Assembly: GCA_002483345.1 (NCBI GenBank)
Contig: DLHS01000003.1
Location: 12,369 to 76,368 of the forward strand
Length of the DNA stretch: 64,000 nucleotides
Direction of reading: 5' to 3'
DNA from: Bacteroidetes bacterium UBA7662
GTDB taxonomy: Bacteria > Bacteroidota > Bacteroidia > UBA7662
Part shown: positions 8,338 to 16,445 of the stretch, one piece after another
Position numbering within the stretch: position 1 is the first letter of the stretch
Layout: the number at the start of each line of letters is the position of its first letter
Made by a program: the position numbers and the translations under genes
The notes under the pieces: generated by a model
The model's input: the letters and a program-made list of their open reading frames with translations, nothing else
What the model was told of the DNA's origin: nothing
The model's database searches: none

Positions 8338-10740
8338 ATGCATAAAAATATCCAACATATCACCATACTTGGCTCAGGCATCATGGGCTCGCGTATCGCA
8401 TGTCATTTCGCCAACATAGGCGTAAAAGTGCTGCTGCTCGATATGGTACCCCGGGAACTTCTACCCGAAGAGGCTGAAGCAGGTCTTGCCCTTGAAAATC
8501 CCAAAGTCCGTAACAGAATCGTTAACCAGTCACTGGAAAATGCTATAAAAAGTAATCCCGCTCCCCTTTATCACAAAAAATTCGCCAGTCTGATCAGCAC
8601 TGGTAATTTTGACGACGACCTCTCCAAAATCACTCAAACCGATTGGATCATGGAGGTGGTAGTAGAGAATCTCAAAATCAAACAAAGCATTTTTGAACGG
8701 GTAGAGCAATTCCGCAAACCGGGAACGCTCGTAACTTCCAATACCTCCGGCATCCCCATCCACATGATGAATGAAGGCCGTTCGGAAGACTTCCGCAAGC
8801 ACTTTTGCGGCACCCACTTCTTTAATCCACCCCGTTACCTGGCCTTGTTTGAAGTAATTCCCGGACCAGACACAGCACCTGAAATCATTGATTTCCTGTT
8901 GCAATACGGCAAACAAAAACTCGGGAAAACCGCGGTGCTCGCCAAAGATACCCCTGCCTTTATCGCCAACCGGGTAGGCGTTTTCGGCATCATGGCTTTG
9001 TTTAACGTACTCGATAAAATTGACCTCCCCCTCGAAGTCATTGACAAGCTTACCGGCCCGCTGGTCGGACGGCCAAAATCAGCCACCTTCCGCACCTGCG
9101 ATGTAGTCGGGATAGACACGCTGGCTAAAGTTGCACAGGGGGTGGCCGACAATTGTCCTGAGGATGAATCTATCGGCCTTTTCAAACTGCCGGAGTTCCT
9201 TCAGAAAATGGTCGGGAACAACTGGCTGGGAGATAAAACGGGTCAGGGTTTTTACAAAAAAAGCAAAGGGGCAGACGGTAAAAAAGAGATACTCGCGCTG
9301 GATCTGAAAACACTTGAATACAAAGCACAGGAAAAAGTAAAATTTCCGCTGCTTGATCAGATTAAACAGGAAGACAACCTTAAAAAAAGACTCAAACTGC
9401 TGGTGCAGTCGCCAGACAAAGCCGGTGAATTTTTCCGTTTGACTTATGCCCATCTCTTCCGTTACGTTTCACACCGCATTCCGGAGATTGCTGACGAACT
9501 GTACCGCATCGACGATGGCATGGTAGCCGGTTTTGGCTGGGAGATTGGTCCTTTCGAAAGCTGGGATGCCATCGGCCTGAACGACATGAACAACCTCATG
9601 AAGCTGTACGGCTTGCCTGCGGCGCCCTGGGTAGATGAAATGCTGGCAGCAGGCCACACAAGTTTCTACAAGATTGAAAACAGTCAGAAGCTTTATTACG
9701 ATATCCCTTCGAAAAGCTACAAAAACATCCCCGGTACCGAAAAACTGATTGTGCTGGATAACATCCGCAAAACCAATGTAGTCTGGAAGAACAGCGGCAC
9801 CAGTCTGTACGACCTGGGTGACGGCATCCTGAATATCGAATTCCATACCAAAATGAATGCCATTGGCAGTGAGGTCATCGCCGGCTTTAACAAGGCGGTT
9901 GATCTGGCAGAAAAAGAATACCGAGGATTGGTAGTTGGCAACCAGGCGGCAGCCTTTTCGGCAGGTGCCAATCTCGGCATGGTATTCATGCTGGCGGTAG
10001 AACAGGAATACGATGAGCTGGATTTCGCCATCAGAGCTTTTCAGAAATTCACCATGCGGGCCCGTTATTCAAGCATACCGGTAGTGGTAGCTCCACATGG
10101 ACTTACCCTGGGCGGTGGCTGTGAGCTTTCCCTGCATTCCGACGGCATCCAGGCTGCTGCCGAAACCTATATTGGTTTGGTGGAAGTAGGTGTCGGGGTG
10201 ATCCCGGGAGGAGGAGGCACCAAAGAAATGGCTTTAAGGGTATCTGACAGCTTTGAAGCAGGCGATGTGGAGCTGAACAATCTCCAGAGTGCCTTCATGA
10301 ACATTGCCACTGCCAAGGTAGCCACCTCTGCCTATGAGGCCTTTGATATGAATTACCTCCGCCGTGGCGACCGGGTAAGTATACATCTCCCCTCACAGCT
10401 GGCCGATGCCAAACGTTTTGCCATCGACCTTGCCGAGGCCGGCTATGTGATGCCACAAACCCGCAATGACATCAAAGTTATGGGCAAATCAGGCATGGCA
10501 CTGTTTATGGCTGGTATAAACGGCATGAAGATGGGTAACTACATCAGCGAACACGATCAGAAAATCGCTGAAAAACTGGCCTGGGTCATCTGCGGCGGCG
10601 ACCTCTCCTACCCGCAAATGGTCTCCGAACAATACCTCCTCGACCTCGAAAGAGAAGCCTTCCTGAGCCTCCTGGGCGAAAAGAAAACCCTGGAACGCAT
10701 TCAGTCGGTGCTCAAGTCCGGCAAGCCACTTCGTAATTAG
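8338..10740 (+). CDS. fadN: 3-hydroxyacyl-CoA dehydrogenase / enoyl-CoA hydratase (FadN type)
   Basis: 800 aa. The N-terminal Rossmann fold has ITILGSGIMGSRIACHFANIG (residues about 8-28), followed by the 3HCDH signature region (CGTHFFNPPRYLALFEVI) and a second 3HCDH_C-type segment. An enoyl-CoA hydratase domain forms the C-terminal part, with oxyanion-hole motif AFSAGANLG and the crotonase catalytic region GGGCELSLHSD ... GLVEVGVGVIPGGGG retaining both expected glutamates. This domain order, dehydrogenase first and hydratase last, and the length match FadN rather than FadB/FadJ. It performs hydration and NAD-dependent oxidation of enoyl-CoA. It sits after marR and before the thiolase, from which it is separated by an unusual repeat and small-gene insertion. 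Confidence 0.95.
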   Translation: MHKNIQHITILGSGIMGSRIACHFANIGVKVLLLDMVPRELLPEEAEAGLALENPKVRNRIVNQSLENAIKSNPAPLYHKKFASLISTGNFDDDLSKITQTDWIMEVVVENLKIKQSIFERVEQFRKPGTLVTSNTSGIPIHMMNEGRSEDFRKHFCGTHFFNPPRYLALFEVIPGPDTAPEIIDFLLQYGKQKLGKTAVLAKDTPAFIANRVGVFGIMALFNVLDKIDLPLEVIDKLTGPLVGRPKSATFRTCDVVGIDTLAKVAQGVADNCPEDESIGLFKLPEFLQKMVGNNWLGDKTGQGFYKKSKGADGKKEILALDLKTLEYKAQEKVKFPLLDQIKQEDNLKKRLKLLVQSPDKAGEFFRLTYAHLFRYVSHRIPEIADELYRIDDGMVAGFGWEIGPFESWDAIGLNDMNNLMKLYGLPAAPWVDEMLAAGHTSFYKIENSQKLYYDIPSKSYKNIPGTEKLIVLDNIRKTNVVWKNSGTSLYDLGDGILNIEFHTKMNAIGSEVIAGFNKAVDLAEKEYRGLVVGNQAAAFSAGANLGMVFMLAVEQEYDELDFAIRAFQKFTMRARYSSIPVVVAPHGLTLGGGCELSLHSDGIQAAAETYIGLVEVGVGVIPGGGGTKEMALRVSDSFEAGDVELNNLQSAFMNIATAKVATSAYEAFDMNYLRRGDRVSIHLPSQLADAKRFAIDLAEAGYVMPQTRNDIKVMGKSGMALFMAGINGMKMGNYISEHDQKIAEKLAWVICGGDLSYPQMVSEQYLLDLEREAFLSLLGEKKTLERIQSVLKSGKPLRN

Positions 10741-10741
10741 C

Positions 10742-10776
10742 AGTAGTTAGTATAGAGTAGTTAGTATTAAGTAGTA
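10742..10776 (+). repeat. five AGTAnnn heptads, left flank of the four-helix-bundle gene
   Basis: Directly after the fadN stop (10738-10740) there are five consecutive 7-bp units of the form AGTAnnn: AGTAGTT, AGTATAG, AGTAGTT, AGTATTA, AGTAGTA. Related units occur on the other side of the small gene in inverted orientation (ATACTAAATACT at the end of each downstream repeat). Together they enclose the four-helix-bundle gene. Confidence 0.8.
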
Positions 10777-10802
10777 AGTATGTATAAATAAGTTTTGGAA
10801 CT

Positions 10803-11183
10803 ATGGGCTCACATCAGTTTAAGGAATTGAAGGTTTGGCAAAAAAGCATGGAGCTTGTGGAGCATATTTATGCTATCAGCTATCTGTTCCCCAAAATGGA
10901 ACAGTTTGGATTAGTTTCTCAGATGCGCCGTTCTTCCGTTTCCATTCCTTCCAACATAGCAGAAGGAGCAGGACGGAATTCGACCAAAGACTTCGACCAT
11001 TTTCTGAGCATGGCAAACGGGTCTGCCTATGAGCTCGAAACACAACTGATGATCGCTCAGCGGCTGGATTACCTGTCGACCGAGAAACTACAACTCCTTG
11101 CTTCAATACTCACAGAAATCACCAAAATGATTTTCTCGCTCAAAAAATCACTACACCAAACCCCCCAACACACCCACAACTAA
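10803..11183 (+). CDS. four-helix-bundle protein (23S rRNA IVS / Avd-like family)
   Basis: 126 aa. The sequence HQFKELKVWQKSMELVEHIY ... LVSQMRRSSVSIPSNIAEG ... DFDHFLSMANGSAYELETQL is the recognisable signature of the small four-helix-bundle family first found in intervening sequences of Leptospira 23S rRNA and structurally related to Avd of diversity-generating retroelements. The biochemical role of stand-alone members is unknown; nucleic-acid binding is plausible from the basic surface. It is not inside an rRNA gene here: it interrupts the fad operon between fadN and the thiolase, and both sides carry short tandem repeats in opposite orientation. The last few codons (HQTPQHTHN) look like read-through into repeat sequence. 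No reverse transcriptase or variable repeat is nearby. Confidence 0.9.
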   Translation: MGSHQFKELKVWQKSMELVEHIYAISYLFPKMEQFGLVSQMRRSSVSIPSNIAEGAGRNSTKDFDHFLSMANGSAYELETQLMIAQRLDYLSTEKLQLLASILTEITKMIFSLKKSLHQTPQHTHN

Positions 11184-11187
11184 AAAA

Positions 11188-11311
11188 AGTGTGCAAGCAC
11201 CACAACAACTCGATACTAAATAAAAGGTGCGCAAGCACCGCAACAACTCGATACTAAATACTAAAAAGGTGCGCAAGCACCGCAACAACTCGATACTAAA
11301 TACTAAATACT
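11188..11311 (+). repeat. three-copy 38-42 bp repeat with GNRA hairpin, right flank of the four-helix-bundle gene
   Basis: Three direct copies start at 11188, 11226 and 11268 (periods 38 and 42 bp). Each begins with a small hairpin, GGTGC-GCAA-GCACC in copies 2 and 3 and AGTGT-GCAA-GCACC in copy 1, where a G-T pair keeps most of the stem. The loop is a GNRA tetraloop. Each continues with a shared segment CRCAACAACTCGATACTAAA and variable numbers of the heptad TACTAAA. The array ends at the start codon of the thiolase (11313), so any ribosome-binding region of that gene lies inside the repeat. Confidence 0.9.
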
Positions 11312-11312
11312 C

Positions 11313-12488
11313 ATGAACGCATATATAGTAGCAGCCTACCGCACTGCCGTTGGCAAGGCCGGAAAAGGCGGATTCCGATTTACCCGGCCCGATGATCTCG
11401 CGGCAGACGTCATCAAACACCTGGTGGCCTCTGTGCCTGCCCTTGATCCTGTGCGGATAGATGACCTCATCGTAGGCAATGCCGTACCGGAAGCAGAGCA
11501 AGGTATGCAGATGGGCCGGATGATTTCACTGCTTTCCTTGCCAATCAATGTACCGGGTATGATCGTGAACCGTTATTGCGGTTCCGGTCTGGAAGCCATC
11601 GCCATTGCCAGCACACGCATCCATGCCGGGCTGGCCGACTGCATCATCGCGGGTGGCACTGAATCCATGAGCATGGTGCCTGTCATGGGTTTTAAAACAG
11701 CCCTGAACTACAAGCTCGCCTCAGAACATCCCGATTATTACACTTCCATGGGCCTGACAGCAGAACAGGTTGCCGGCAAGTATGGTATCAGCCGTGAAGA
11801 TCAGGACGCGTTCGCGCTTGCCTCCCATAAGAAAGCGCTTGCAGCCATTGAAGCAGGCAAATTCAAAGAGGAAATCGTGCCAATTACAGTCAGAGAAACC
11901 TATATAGATGCCAACATGAAGAAAAAAACACGGGAATATGTAGTGGATACCGATGAAGGTCCCCGCAAGGAAACATCTCCCGAAGCGCTGGCGAAACTCA
12001 AGCCAGTTTTTGCTGCCGGTGGGTCAGTTACAGCCGGAAACTCCTCTCAAACCTCCGACGGAGCCTCTTTTGTCCTGGTGATGTCGGAAAAAATGGTCAA
12101 CGAGCTGGGACTGAAACCTATTGCGCGCATGGTTTCTTATGTGGCACAGGGAGTTGACCCGCGGTACATGGGCATAGGACCGGTTGCTGCTATTCCGCTG
12201 GCACTCAAACGGGCGGGGCTGAAGCAATCAGACATACAACAAATCGAGTTAAACGAGGCATTTGCCGCCCAATCACTCGCGGTTATACGTCAGCTTGAAC
12301 TTGATCCGGCCATCATCAACCTGAATGGTGGCGCCATTGCACTCGGACACCCGCTGGGTTGTTCCGGCGCCAAACTTTCGGTACAGCTCTTCAACGAGAT
12401 GCGCCGACGTAAGCAGCAATACGGTATGGTCAGCGCCTGTGTAGGCGGTGGTCAGGGGGTAGCCGGTATCTATGAATTCCTGAACTAA
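11313..12488 (+). CDS. fadA: acetyl-CoA acyltransferase (thiolase, FadA/FadI type)
   Basis: 391 aa, normal for a degradative thiolase, which cleaves 3-ketoacyl-CoA to acetyl-CoA and a shortened acyl-CoA. The nucleophilic cysteine is C89 in VNRYCGSGLEA; the C-terminal catalytic blocks GGAIALGHPLGCSGA and CVGGGQG are intact. NEAFAAQSLAV is also typical. The gene is the third enzyme gene of the fad operon. It starts 2 nt after the last repeat of the four-helix-bundle cassette, so its translation start signals must have been supplied or tolerated by the repeat sequence. Confidence 0.95.
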   Translation: MNAYIVAAYRTAVGKAGKGGFRFTRPDDLAADVIKHLVASVPALDPVRIDDLIVGNAVPEAEQGMQMGRMISLLSLPINVPGMIVNRYCGSGLEAIAIASTRIHAGLADCIIAGGTESMSMVPVMGFKTALNYKLASEHPDYYTSMGLTAEQVAGKYGISREDQDAFALASHKKALAAIEAGKFKEEIVPITVRETYIDANMKKKTREYVVDTDEGPRKETSPEALAKLKPVFAAGGSVTAGNSSQTSDGASFVLVMSEKMVNELGLKPIARMVSYVAQGVDPRYMGIGPVAAIPLALKRAGLKQSDIQQIELNEAFAAQSLAVIRQLELDPAIINLNGGAIALGHPLGCSGAKLSVQLFNEMRRRKQQYGMVSACVGGGQGVAGIYEFLN

Positions 12489-12508
12489 TTTATTTAAAAC
12501 GACATACG

Positions 12509-14311
12509 ATGGAAACTGAAACAAAAAAGAACCTCCGTGGAGGTGAGTGGCTGGTAAAAGATCAGCCGGCCAGCGACATATTTATCCGGGAAGATTTTTC
12601 CGAAGAACAGTTAATGATGTTCGAAGCTACCAAGGAATTTATGAAGACCGAAGTGGCTCCCAACCTCAATCGCTTCGAAAAAGGCGATTACGCCCTGGTA
12701 GAAAGCCTGATGAAAAAAGCAGGTGAGATGGGCCTCCTGGGTATCAGTGTCCCGCAGGAATATGGTGGTCTGGGTATGGGCTTTAACACCTCCATGCTTA
12801 TTTGTGAAGAAATATCCAGCATGACTGGTTCGCTCGCAACGGCTTTCGGAGCGCATACCGGAATAGGTACACTACCCATTCAGTATTATGCCAGTGAAGC
12901 CCTCAAACAAAAATTCATCCCGAAAATTGCCTCAGGCGAATGGATCAGCTGTTACAATCTCACGGAACCAGATGCCGGATCAGATGCTAATTCTGGCAAA
13001 ACCAAGGCAGTGCTGACTGCAGATGGCAGGCACTATGAAATTACCGGCCAAAAAATATGGATTTCAAACGCCGGCTTTGCAGATGTATTTATTGTTTTTG
13101 CCCGCATTGAAGACGATAAAAACATCACCGGTTTTGTATTCCACAAAGATGAAGTAACCGGACTGTCGCTGAACGATGAAGAACATAAACTGGGACTCAA
13201 GTCTTCCTCTACCCGCCAGGTATTTTATGACAAAGTAAAAGTACCTGCCGAAAGTATGCTGGCAGAGCGTGGCGAGGGTTTTAAAATTGCCGTCAATGCC
13301 CTCAATGCAGGACGGATCAAACTGGGTGCGGCAGTAGTAGGCGCAGGCTTCAAAGTAATAGGCCTGGCAGTGAACTACGCCAATGAGCGTAAACAATTCG
13401 GCACTACCATCGGAAACTTCGGTGCCATTCAGCATAAACTGGCAGAAATGGCAACCCTGGCCTATGTAGCAGATGCGGCACTTTACCGGGCAGGTCAGGA
13501 CATCGAAGACAACCAGAATCGCCTGCTCGCCAAAGGACTTCCTGAAGCGGAAGCCAAACTCAAAGGCATTGAGGAATATGCGGTAGAATGCGCCATCATC
13601 AAGGTATTCTGCTCTGAAGCTATGGCCTATATCGCCGATGAAGGCGTACAGATTTACGGCGGCATGGGCTATTCAGCCGATGCGCCCATGGAAGCTGCCT
13701 ACCGCGATGCCCGTATCAGTCGCATTTATGAGGGGACCAACGAAATCAACCGCATGCTCACAGTGGATATGCTGCTGCGCAAAGCCCTCAAAGGTCAGCT
13801 CGATCTTGTGGGGCCTGCCATGAAAGTAGCCCAGGAACTGATGGACATTCCTGATTTTGGGGCGGAAGAGGAAACCGGCTTGTTTGTAGCAGAGAAAAAA
13901 GTGCTGAAAAATCTGAAGAAAGCCACTTTGCTGGTCGCCGGTGCTGCCGTTCAGAAATTCGCCACCAAACTCGAACAAGAGCAGGAAATTCTGATGCAGG
14001 TAGCCGATATGGCCATTGAAGTCTATGTACTTGAATCTGCCTTGCTCAAGACAGAAAAACTGGTTGGTCGTATAGGCCTGGAAGCTTGTACCGAACGCGT
14101 CGACATGGTGATAAACTACACCCACCGAGCAGCCAACAAAGTTAATGTGGCAGGCAAAGAAGCTGTTTTTGCCATTGCAGAGGGAGATGAGCAACGTATG
14201 ATGCTTTTAGGGCTCAAACGTTTCACCAAAACAGAAGCGGTAAATCTCAAGGAAGTGCGTCGCCGTATAGCTGCCAAAATACTGGCCGAAAACAAATATT
14301 GCTTCGCCTGA
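12509..14311 (+). CDS. acyl-CoA dehydrogenase (long form)
   Basis: 600 aa. It catalyses the first, FAD-dependent step of beta-oxidation. Seen are the FAD/substrate-binding blocks CYNLTEPDAGSDA and KIWISNAGFAD, ANERKQFGTTIGNFGAIQHKLAEMA, and the catalytic glutamate region DARISRIYEGTNEINRML. The protein is about 200 residues longer than short-chain enzymes, with a C-terminal helical extension as in VLCAD-like and Bacteroidota or Firmicutes FadE proteins, which suggests long-chain substrates. It follows the thiolase by 20 nt and completes the operon: with the acyl-CoA ligase and FadN, every catalytic step of the cycle is encoded in this region. An electron-transfer flavoprotein is not in the window. 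Confidence 0.94.
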   Translation: METETKKNLRGGEWLVKDQPASDIFIREDFSEEQLMMFEATKEFMKTEVAPNLNRFEKGDYALVESLMKKAGEMGLLGISVPQEYGGLGMGFNTSMLICEEISSMTGSLATAFGAHTGIGTLPIQYYASEALKQKFIPKIASGEWISCYNLTEPDAGSDANSGKTKAVLTADGRHYEITGQKIWISNAGFADVFIVFARIEDDKNITGFVFHKDEVTGLSLNDEEHKLGLKSSSTRQVFYDKVKVPAESMLAERGEGFKIAVNALNAGRIKLGAAVVGAGFKVIGLAVNYANERKQFGTTIGNFGAIQHKLAEMATLAYVADAALYRAGQDIEDNQNRLLAKGLPEAEAKLKGIEEYAVECAIIKVFCSEAMAYIADEGVQIYGGMGYSADAPMEAAYRDARISRIYEGTNEINRMLTVDMLLRKALKGQLDLVGPAMKVAQELMDIPDFGAEEETGLFVAEKKVLKNLKKATLLVAGAAVQKFATKLEQEQEILMQVADMAIEVYVLESALLKTEKLVGRIGLEACTERVDMVINYTHRAANKVNVAGKEAVFAIAEGDEQRMMLLGLKRFTKTEAVNLKEVRRRIAAKILAENKYCFA

Positions 14312-14317
14312 TAGGTT

Positions 14318-14495
14318 AGACATCGAGAGGGTGAGATACAAGAGACAAGACGGGCTTTCCCTGAGTCTGTCATTCCGGGTAGGTTTGGTAAAAAATGAGC
14401 ACCACCAACCTCATCGAGAAAGACAGACCGAAGCCATACAAAAACCAGTTTCGCCCTCTCGTATCTCGTATCTCGTATCTCGTATCTCGCCCTCT
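14318..14495 (+). repeat. intergenic repeat element with CTCGTAT heptads
   Basis: The left end AGACATCGAGAGGGTGAGAT (14318-14337) starts 7 bp after the acyl-CoA dehydrogenase stop. The right end holds four perfect CTCGTAT heptads (14458-14485) followed by CTCGCCCTCTC. Read on the other strand the right arm gives GAGAGGGCGAGATACGAG, matching the left arm imperfectly, so the element is a degenerate inverted repeat with about 100 bp of non-repeated sequence inside. It belongs to the same family as the elements at 24969, 34677, 35103 and 63737. Confidence 0.8.
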
Positions 14496-14516
14496 CAAAC
14501 CCTAAAAATCCAAAAA

Positions 14517-14789
14517 ATGCACCTCTTCCTCGTACACCTCGGTTATTACGATGACCTCAGCGCCGGCGTTTTTGAATCACATACCAATCTGTTTGTTGTA
14601 GCAGATGATTGGGAAGACGCCCGTGCCAAAGCCAAAGCCCTGCCGGTAGTTGTTGAAAAAAGGATGCATATTGACGGACTGCAGAAAATTGAAAAAGTAG
14701 ACGGTTACCGGATCAGCTTACAGGAAGAAGCCGGAGAAAACCAGATTAACAGCTTCCACTTCAGGGAATTGGGCAAAAAACCAGACTGA
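14517..14789 (+). CDS. DUF1543-like small protein
   Basis: 90 aa from ATG 14517; the open frame continues upstream through the repeat element, but the start MHLFLVHLGYYDDLSAGVFESHTN is the natural one. The pattern of an N-terminal beta strand with HLG, a central VFVV-like strand and LHIDGLQ-like segment (here MHIDGLQKI) resembles the DUF1543 family, whose function is not known. It lies between the repeat element and the PorQ gene, which is convergent with it 5 bp away. Confidence 0.6.
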   Translation: MHLFLVHLGYYDDLSAGVFESHTNLFVVADDWEDARAKAKALPVVVEKRMHIDGLQKIEKVDGYRISLQEEAGENQINSFHFRELGKKPD

Positions 14790-14794
14790 TTATT

Positions 14795-15886
14795 TTAAAA
14801 ATCAGACAAATTGGTGGTAACCGAAAAGTTATTACTCATACCAGCCAGACTGATAGCACCTCTGCCGTAGTCGAAGCGGAATTTTTTAACCTGTATACCA
14901 AATCCGAAGCTGAAACCACTGCTACCATTACGGTCAGGGACTACAAGCTCTTTGCGGCGCTGGTGGTTATAGCCGATACGCGCATGGAAGTTTTTAGAAA
15001 ACAAAAACTCACCGTTGATGATTACATGTCTGAAAATTTCATCCGCAACGGTTGTTTCCGGTGCGGGGGCAGCCTCTCCATTGCTAAGCAATAATTGTCG
15101 TCGGTAGTAGGTGTCGTTCGGGTCATTATAAGCAGCTCCCCAGCGATGCAGGTCGTGAAAAATGATACTCCAGCGAAGAGGCAGGTGACGCAGGCGGTTA
15201 GAAACACCCAATTGCACATCTACAGGCAATGCCTCCCTGTTGCCGGTCACATAAGGATCAAGCTGCATTCCAAAATTGCGGATAAGCATGGTGAAGGTCA
15301 GATTCCGGGTAGTATCGATATACATACCGGATACATCTACAGCGATTCCGTGTGAATAATAGGATTCCAGATAAGATCCAATCAACTTGATATTGGCCCC
15401 TACGCGCATCAAAGGATTAAACTGATAACCCCAACCCAGCTGCAATGCCAGTTCTCCTGCCCTGAACTCCCCCATCTCCACACCTCCGGCATCCCGGCGT
15501 GTAAAACTCCCGTAATTGATAAACTGAATGCCTCCTCCAAAAGAACCATATTGTTCACTTCCCTTGTGGGCATAGGACACCATTCCATGGCTCACATCGG
15601 CTATATAATTCACATAACTTAATCCGATGCGGTTGTGCATGTCGGAGCTGTAAAGGGCCGGATTAAAAAAAGCCAGGTTCACATCTGACTCATAAGTGGC
15701 TATCGTACTTCCACCCAATGCTGTAGTCCGGGCAGCAGGTGTAAGCCTCAGGAAATTATAAGTGGTTTGTCCGCCCATCTGGGCAGAAGAAGTAACGGCA
15801 AGCAGGGAAAAAAAACAAAAGTACAGCATCGACTGGCGCATCAGGATGCTTAACGGATGAACGGTCACTGACAAGGTGGTACGCAT
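14795..15886 (-). CDS. porQ: type IX secretion system protein PorQ-like
   Basis: 363 aa from ATG 15886. A second start at 15841 (MRQSMLYFCFFSLLAVTSSAQ) gives a cleaner signal peptide and may be the true one; a TTG at 15898 is rejected. After the signal comes GGQTTYNFLRLTPAARTTALGG and NPALYSS, the hallmark of PorQ, an outer-membrane beta-barrel of the PorV family linked to T9SS in Bacteroidota. The C-terminus (KFRFDYGRGAISLAGMSNNFSVTTNL) ends in beta strands as expected for a barrel. Its presence fits the two T9SS cargo proteins encoded at 3796 and 25087. The gene nearly abuts the upstream lipoprotein gene, probably an operon. Confidence 0.85.
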   Translation of the reverse strand: MRTTLSVTVHPLSILMRQSMLYFCFFSLLAVTSSAQMGGQTTYNFLRLTPAARTTALGGSTIATYESDVNLAFFNPALYSSDMHNRIGLSYVNYIADVSHGMVSYAHKGSEQYGSFGGGIQFINYGSFTRRDAGGVEMGEFRAGELALQLGWGYQFNPLMRVGANIKLIGSYLESYYSHGIAVDVSGMYIDTTRNLTFTMLIRNFGMQLDPYVTGNREALPVDVQLGVSNRLRHLPLRWSIIFHDLHRWGAAYNDPNDTYYRRQLLLSNGEAAPAPETTVADEIFRHVIINGEFLFSKNFHARIGYNHQRRKELVVPDRNGSSGFSFGFGIQVKKFRFDYGRGAISLAGMSNNFSVTTNLSDF

Positions 15887-15894
15887 GAAAAAAA

Positions 15895-16365
15895 TCAAAA
15901 CTCGGTTCCTTTGATGATAATTTCAGGTGTTTCAACCACATTGCTGGCACGTAAGGCTCTGTCTTTGATCTGTATGCTGTAGCGTACCGTATCAGTTGCC
16001 AGGCCTGGACGTCGCAGCGTATTCTGAATGACCAGCCGGATTTCACCTGAAATTTGTTTGCTGTTTCCGGGAGGTGTTACCACCGGCATTCTGAACGGAT
16101 ACAGAATATCCCCGAAATCGGGCAATCCTTTCCTTTTATCGTATACAGTCACATCACTGGTCGTATCCGCTTCGGGCAGGCCCAGATCACCATCACCATC
16201 CGTAAAACCTACTATGATGACGATAGAATCAACCAATTCCGTGACCACCAGCGGTTCTGCCGAAATAAAAGTGATGGCCGGCACCTCATCGAACAAACGA
16301 ATGGGTTGACAGGCATGCAGCAAAACAGCTGCAAACAGTACATATCCGGCCTTAAGCAATTTCAT
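15895..16365 (-). CDS. lipoprotein of unknown function
   Basis: 156 aa from ATG 16365: MKLLKAGYVLFAAVLLHACQP is a lipoprotein signal with the modified cysteine after LHA. The mature part is rich in beta-type sequence (VTELVDSIVIIVGFTDGDGDLGLPEADT) resembling a single Ig/PKD-like domain; the DGDGDLG loop may bind calcium. I do not recognise a named family with certainty. It lies immediately upstream of porQ on the same strand. TATTTTTG on the minus strand (16371-16378) is a candidate -7 element just upstream. Confidence 0.75.
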   Translation of the reverse strand: MKLLKAGYVLFAAVLLHACQPIRLFDEVPAITFISAEPLVVTELVDSIVIIVGFTDGDGDLGLPEADTTSDVTVYDKRKGLPDFGDILYPFRMPVVTPPGNSKQISGEIRLVIQNTLRRPGLATDTVRYSIQIKDRALRASNVVETPEIIIKGTEF

Positions 16366-16445
16366 CTTCTCAAAAATAACCAAATCACAACGACTCCGGA
16401 CGTCAAAAGTTATACAAGCACGGTGCTGCATACTAAATTTGAACC

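Noticed and set aside
10803..11183. Four-helix-bundle gene as part of a 23S rRNA intervening sequence or a diversity-generating retroelement
   Set aside because: No rRNA, reverse transcriptase or template/variable repeat is found near it.
11188..11311. Three spaced repeats resembling a mini CRISPR
   Set aside because: The copies are joined by variable numbers of TACTAAA heptads, not by unique spacers; a hairpin repeat is a better description.
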